Positions 60,198 through 64,000 of a DNA stretch of 64,000 nt are shown here, one piece after another; the stretch's first letter is position 1, and every line of letters starts with the position of its first letter. A program made the translations under genes and the position numbers. The stretch is from Desulfatirhabdium butyrativorans DSM 18734 (GTDB lineage Bacteria; Desulfobacterota; Desulfobacteria; Desulfobacterales; Desulfatirhabdiaceae): contig NZ_AUCU01000010.1 of assembly GCF_000429925.1 (NCBI RefSeq), positions 1-64,000 on the forward strand, written 5' to 3'. The notes below the pieces were generated by a model. It was not told where the DNA came from. It worked only from the letters and a program-made list of their open reading frames with translations, and made no database searches.

Positions 60198-63041
60198 TCA
60201 TTCCTCGATCGTTTTTCGGATTTCCTTCAACAGGGTTTCTCTCGAAAAGGGTTTTTGCACCAGCCGGTGCCCGCTTTTCAGCACATAATTCGTATGAACG
60301 GCATTTTCACTGTAGCCGCTCATGAAAAGCACCCGGCAACCGGGTCTGATCCGGCACAGGACCTTGTAAACATCCCACCCGCTTTTTTTGGGCATGACCA
60401 CATCGAGCAGATACGCGGCCACGGTGGCCCCATCCCCGTTTTCGATGATCTCGATGGCCTCCTGCCCATCCCGGGCTTCGATCACCCGATAGCCGGCTTT
60501 CTCGAGAATCTCGCAGGCCAGACTGCGAACCTCTTCGCTGTCTTCCGCAACGAGAATCCGTTCATTGCCGAGCGGGACCGGCTCCTTGATCTTGCTGCCC
60601 ACATCGACGGCGGCGCGCTCCGTAACCGGCAGGTACACCTTGAACGTGGTTCCCTTGTTCAGCTCGCTGTAGGCATTGATCATCCCTTCATGCTGCTTGA
60701 CGATGCCGTATACCGTCGATAACCCAAGCCCCGTGCCCTTCCCCTGCTCTTTCGTGGTAAAAAACGGCTCGAAAATATGTTCCAGAAGCTCGCGGCTCAT
60801 GCCGCAACCGGAATCTGTCACGCAAATCAACACATACCGCCCGATCTTCGCCCAGTCATGCAGATCGGCATATTTCTCGTCGATGAAGACGTTTTCCGTT
60901 TCGATGGTGATCTCCCCACCCTCCGGCATGGCGTCCCGGGCGTTGACGCACAGGTTCATCAGGATCTGCTCCATCATGGTCCGGTCCGCCTGAACGGCCC
61001 CAAGCTTATGTCCCGGAACAAAACGGATCTCGATGTGCTCCCCGATGACCCGCTTGAGCATTTTGAGCATCTGCTCGATGAGCAGATTCATGTCGAGGAT
61101 TTCGGGCCGCATGAGCTGGCGCCTGCTGAAAGCCAGCAGTTGCTGAACGAGGCTTGCCGCCTTGTTGCCCGCGTCCAGCATTTTGTTCACATAGCCGCCG
61201 ATGCCGTTTGTCTCCCCGAATTTGGCGACCAGAAGCTCCGCATACCCGTTCATCACCTGCAGCAGGTTGTTGAAATCATGGGCCACACCGCCGGCAAGCT
61301 GCCCGACGGATTCCATTTTCTGCGCTTGCTGAAGCTGCGCCTCGAGCTGCTTTTCCTTGGTGATATCGAGCACGATGGAGTGCAGGTATTCCTTTCCCTT
61401 GATCACGATCGGGCTGCTGAACACCCGCACATCACTGACGGATCCGTCGGCCCTGCGGTGTCTGAACTGGAAATGGTTGCGATGCTTTTTACGGGCGTCA
61501 TTCATTTCCCGTTCCACCTCGAGCGGACTCAGCGTGTTGATCTCCTGGATCCGCTTCCCGGTCAGCTCCTGTTTGCTCCATCCGTAATAGCTCAGCGCGG
61601 ACTGGTTGGCATCCACGATCCGGCCCGTCTGGGCATCGATCAGCAGCTCGACCGCAGAATGGTCTTCGAACAGGGTCCTGTATCGCTCCTCGCTTTCCCG
61701 CAGCTCGTTTTCGAGGCGTTTGCGGTCACTGATGTCCCGGGTGATCGACAGAATATGGGGGACGCCGTCCAGCTCGATGATCGCGGCAGACATCAGCCCC
61801 TCGACAATACGGCTGCCCTTCATCCGGAAGGAAGCCTCGAAATTGCGAACGACACCCTCGGCAAGCAGCTTTCTGACCAAGGCTTTGCGGTCTTCGGGAT
61901 TGGCCCAGATATCGATTTCGAGCGAACTTTTTCCGATGACATCTTCCCGGGAATAACCGGTAATCTGCACGAATCCCTCATTGATGTCGATATAGCGTCC
62001 ATCCGAAAGGCGGTTGATGTTGACCGAATCCGGGCTCGTCTTGAAGGCGAGCCGGAAGCGCTCATCCGCAGCCCGAAGAAGTCTTTCCATTTTCCGCCTC
62101 TCGGTGACATCCATCCCGATGGCTGCAGCCCCCTGAACGTCCTGGGCGCTTCCCACCAGAACGTTGTTCCATACGATCATCCGTTTCTCGCCGTTTCGCG
62201 TCAGGATCGGGTTCTCGAAAATGCTCGGGAATTTCCCGATGTGAATCGCCTCATCGAACAGTTTCCGCATGGCCTGCCGTTCATCTTGCGAAATGAACCG
62301 GTCGAACCACGATCCACCGATCACCTCATCCCTGGTCCAACCCGTCAGGTTCAACAGAAAATCGTTGCAATAAGCGACCTTGCCCTCCGGTGTCAGCATC
62401 AGGGCGATCAAATCCGATTTTTCGAAAATTTCCCGGAAGCGCCCTTCGGATCGTAGCAGGTTGTCTTCGGCCTGAACCCGCTTTTCTTCCGCACAGAAGA
62501 ACAAGCCCATCAGAAAAGTGGCCGCCGGGAAAACGATCATGACCGGAAGCCAGATCTTCGCAATAATGGCAACGCCGCTCGGCCAGGGAACGATCAGCAG
62601 TTGGCAGGCCAGCATGGCCACATGGGCAATCAGGCCAACCCCGTAAAGGTGAAGCGGCCGGATCGTTTCCGGATGATTTCGGGATGCCCTCCGACAGGCA
62701 AGGCCGATGAGGGTGCAGGACCCGATGGTAGCCAACCCGGCCCAAACCCCCGCCCCGCCAAGATAGATCCGGTAGATGCCTGCCGAAACGATGGCCGCAA
62801 CCGAGGCCGTTCCGCCCCCGAAAAGACCGGCCAGAACCAGAATGATGGACCTGCCGTCATAGATGACGCCGTTTGCCAGCCGGAGAGGAACCTTCATTCC
62901 GACGATGGCGATCAGACCGAAAAACAGCCCGATCAGGATCTTATGAAAAAAAACATGTGATTTTCGATATCGGACAAGCGGGACATAGAGCGCCGAGAGC
63001 GCAACCAGCAGGGCGGCATTGTGCAGAAGATCGAGCAGCAT
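60198..63041 (-). CDS. Hybrid sensor histidine kinase (5TM sensor, PAS repeats, receiver)
   Basis: The protein of 947 residues starts with six or seven membrane helices of the 5TM-5TMR_LYT type (MKVPLRLANGVIYDGRSIILVLAGLFGGG and YRIYLGGAGVWAGLATIG), a LytS-like sensor. Three to four PAS domains follow (about 200-600; IRDISDRKRLENELRESEERYRTLFEDH marks one border). The kinase core has GGVAHDFNNLLQVMNGYAELL with the phospho-His, NARDAMPEGGEI and DSGCGMSRELLEHIFEPFFTTKEQGKGTGLGLSTVYGIV. A receiver domain ends the protein (ILVAEDSEEVRSL, YLLDVVMPKKSGWDV). There is no output domain. ATG 63041 follows AAGGAA; ATG 63098 is possible. No cognate regulator is adjacent. Confidence 0.9.
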   Translation of the reverse strand: MLLDLLHNAALLVALSALYVPLVRYRKSHVFFHKILIGLFFGLIAIVGMKVPLRLANGVIYDGRSIILVLAGLFGGGTASVAAIVSAGIYRIYLGGAGVWAGLATIGSCTLIGLACRRASRNHPETIRPLHLYGVGLIAHVAMLACQLLIVPWPSGVAIIAKIWLPVMIVFPAATFLMGLFFCAEEKRVQAEDNLLRSEGRFREIFEKSDLIALMLTPEGKVAYCNDFLLNLTGWTRDEVIGGSWFDRFISQDERQAMRKLFDEAIHIGKFPSIFENPILTRNGEKRMIVWNNVLVGSAQDVQGAAAIGMDVTERRKMERLLRAADERFRLAFKTSPDSVNINRLSDGRYIDINEGFVQITGYSREDVIGKSSLEIDIWANPEDRKALVRKLLAEGVVRNFEASFRMKGSRIVEGLMSAAIIELDGVPHILSITRDISDRKRLENELRESEERYRTLFEDHSAVELLIDAQTGRIVDANQSALSYYGWSKQELTGKRIQEINTLSPLEVEREMNDARKKHRNHFQFRHRRADGSVSDVRVFSSPIVIKGKEYLHSIVLDITKEKQLEAQLQQAQKMESVGQLAGGVAHDFNNLLQVMNGYAELLVAKFGETNGIGGYVNKMLDAGNKAASLVQQLLAFSRRQLMRPEILDMNLLIEQMLKMLKRVIGEHIEIRFVPGHKLGAVQADRTMMEQILMNLCVNARDAMPEGGEITIETENVFIDEKYADLHDWAKIGRYVLICVTDSGCGMSRELLEHIFEPFFTTKEQGKGTGLGLSTVYGIVKQHEGMINAYSELNKGTTFKVYLPVTERAAVDVGSKIKEPVPLGNERILVAEDSEEVRSLACEILEKAGYRVIEARDGQEAIEIIENGDGATVAAYLLDVVMPKKSGWDVYKVLCRIRPGCRVLFMSGYSENAVHTNYVLKSGHRLVQKPFSRETLLKEIRKTIEE

Positions 63042-63264
63042 CAGCAGATTTCCTTTTCGTCCTGGCATCGGGGATTCAACATGGATGCTATCTACCATCC
63101 ATCCAGAACCGTTGCAACCTTCGTTTCGTGATGGATTTGCCCGATTTTTTCAAGTTCTTCCTTTTCAGACAGGGTGTATTTTGCTATGCAAGGATTTCAT
63201 CTGTCGAAGATCGTGCATGAACGATCCTGCATGTTCATTTCCAAAACGGGAAAAGGAGAATCAC

Positions 63265-64000
63265 ATGAAGCACAACCGGTTCATCTGGATGGGATTTGCG
63301 CTGTTTTTCGGTGTTCATCTCTTTTGGGTCGGCCTTGCATTTACCGCCGATCTCAAAAGCGACTTCAGCCCGACTGTGGGAAGGGGCTCCGGCACCGGCG
63401 GTCTGGAAAAAAACAGGCTGCTCGCAGCCACCTCCGATGACGGCATTCACTGGAACCGGACAAATCTGGTGCTTGCCGATCAGGCCAGTGTCGCCGACGG
63501 TCTGGTGTTGCCATCGGGGCGGATTCTGATCTATTTCGTGATCGGCGCCAAAATCGTGGGCGGGGTTCAACAACCGGCCAATGATATCGTCGTTGCCGTT
63601 TCGGACAACAAGGGAATCTCCTGGGTGTACAAAGACGTCGCGTTCTCGGGCATTCCGCAGAAGGCCACCAAGCCTGTCGATCCCAATGTGGTACTGATGG
63701 ACGATGGCACCATCCGGATGTTCGTGACCATAGACCCCGATCAGGAAGGTACGGAAATGCCCCAGACCTATTCGGCCCTATCTTCGGACGGCGGCTTCAC
63801 ATTTGCAGTCGAGGGAAAACGATTCTCCGTTGCTGGCACACCGCTTCTGGATCCGGAAAATTTCCGCTTCAGCAGCACGGACTGGAGAATCTGGACCGGC
63901 GGTATCCCGGGAAAGAACATTTACGCCACTTCTGTGGACGGTGGAAACAACTTCACCAGTCAGGGCGAATATTGTATCGGGGCATCGGACAAAGCCGGGG
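63265..64000 (+). CDS. Secreted BNR/sialidase-like propeller protein (partial, runs off the window)
   Basis: At least 245 residues are encoded; the 3' end is outside the window. A signal peptide (about 1-28, MGFALFFGVHLFWVGLAFTA) is followed by repeated propeller phrases: LLAATSDDGIHWNRTNLVLADQ, ADGLVLPSGRILIYFV, IVVAVSDNKGISWVYKDVAF, DPNVVLMDDGTIRMFVT, TYSALSSDGGFTFAVEGKRF and IYATSVDGGNNFTSQGEY. The S/D-x-G-x-T/S-W/F pattern is the Asp-box of BNR repeats. AAAAGGAG precedes the ATG. Whether it is an enzyme or a binding protein is not visible. Confidence 0.75.
   Translation, partial: MKHNRFIWMGFALFFGVHLFWVGLAFTADLKSDFSPTVGRGSGTGGLEKNRLLAATSDDGIHWNRTNLVLADQASVADGLVLPSGRILIYFVIGAKIVGGVQQPANDIVVAVSDNKGISWVYKDVAFSGIPQKATKPVDPNVVLMDDGTIRMFVTIDPDQEGTEMPQTYSALSSDGGFTFAVEGKRFSVAGTPLLDPENFRFSSTDWRIWTGGIPGKNIYATSVDGGNNFTSQGEYCIGASDKAG

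Noticed and set aside
60777-62456. 559-codon open frame on the plus strand
   Set aside because: It is antisense to the hybrid histidine kinase with all kinase motifs in place.

Overview
The window looks like chromosome from a strictly anaerobic Desulfobacterota (delta-proteobacterial) sulfate reducer of the Desulfobacterales. The signs are moderately high GC, a TRAP transporter beside a sodium-pumping biotin decarboxylase, a selenium-metabolism cluster, anaerobic lower-ligand (B12) synthesis, many multi-domain two-component proteins and intergenic regions full of dispersed short repeats. This placement is inferred from gene content, not from a marker-gene tree.

Layout. 1-299: the 5' end of a group II intron on the minus strand, running off the window. 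707-3603: a secreted propeller-like protein and glutamine-dependent NAD synthetase. 4165-12734: a co-directional block with a TPR/outer-membrane-barrel protein, a FecR-domain protein with a very long Thr-rich tail, a secreted Ig-like protein, a CHASE2-adenylate cyclase and a SulP transporter with STAS and cyclic-nucleotide-binding-like domains. I regard this as a candidate envelope-to-cAMP-to-transport circuit and the most interesting system here. 12834-18628: an unknown protein, PlsB acyltransferase and a MurU-AmgK fusion. 19006-21541: transposase remnant, E1 alpha/beta of a 2-oxoacid or acetoin dehydrogenase and a broken ABC ATPase. 22137-27895: selenium module (porin, ribokinase-fold protein, DUF3343, YedF, YedE, LysR regulator). 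27943-35368: TRAP transporter, monooxygenase-like protein and OadG/A/B decarboxylase, divergent from a sensor kinase/response regulator pair (35708-38829). 39336-40990: a ThiC paralogue, probably BzaF, behind a cobalamin riboswitch and terminator. 41237-47056: Psd, isopropylmalate dehydrogenase, Asd, GreA, RpoZ, TtcA, FolE2. 47086-51895 (minus): DacB, Dtd, TsaB, Lon. 52110-64000: AMMECR1, DUF47, CxxC-rich protein, TPR-SPOR protein, DNA polymerase I, two small proteins, a large hybrid histidine kinase and a partial secreted BNR-like protein.

Intergenic DNA is unusually rich in repeats: a MITE-like element with 19-bp perfect terminal inverted repeats (best copy 59396-59522), heptanucleotide tandem runs (TTCTGAC, CCCATTG, GGCAGTG types), hexanucleotide runs (GTTGTC/GTAATC type), a ~130-bp composite repeat present in two near-identical copies differing by one heptamer, and several palindromes. 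No tRNA or rRNA gene and no CRISPR array was seen.
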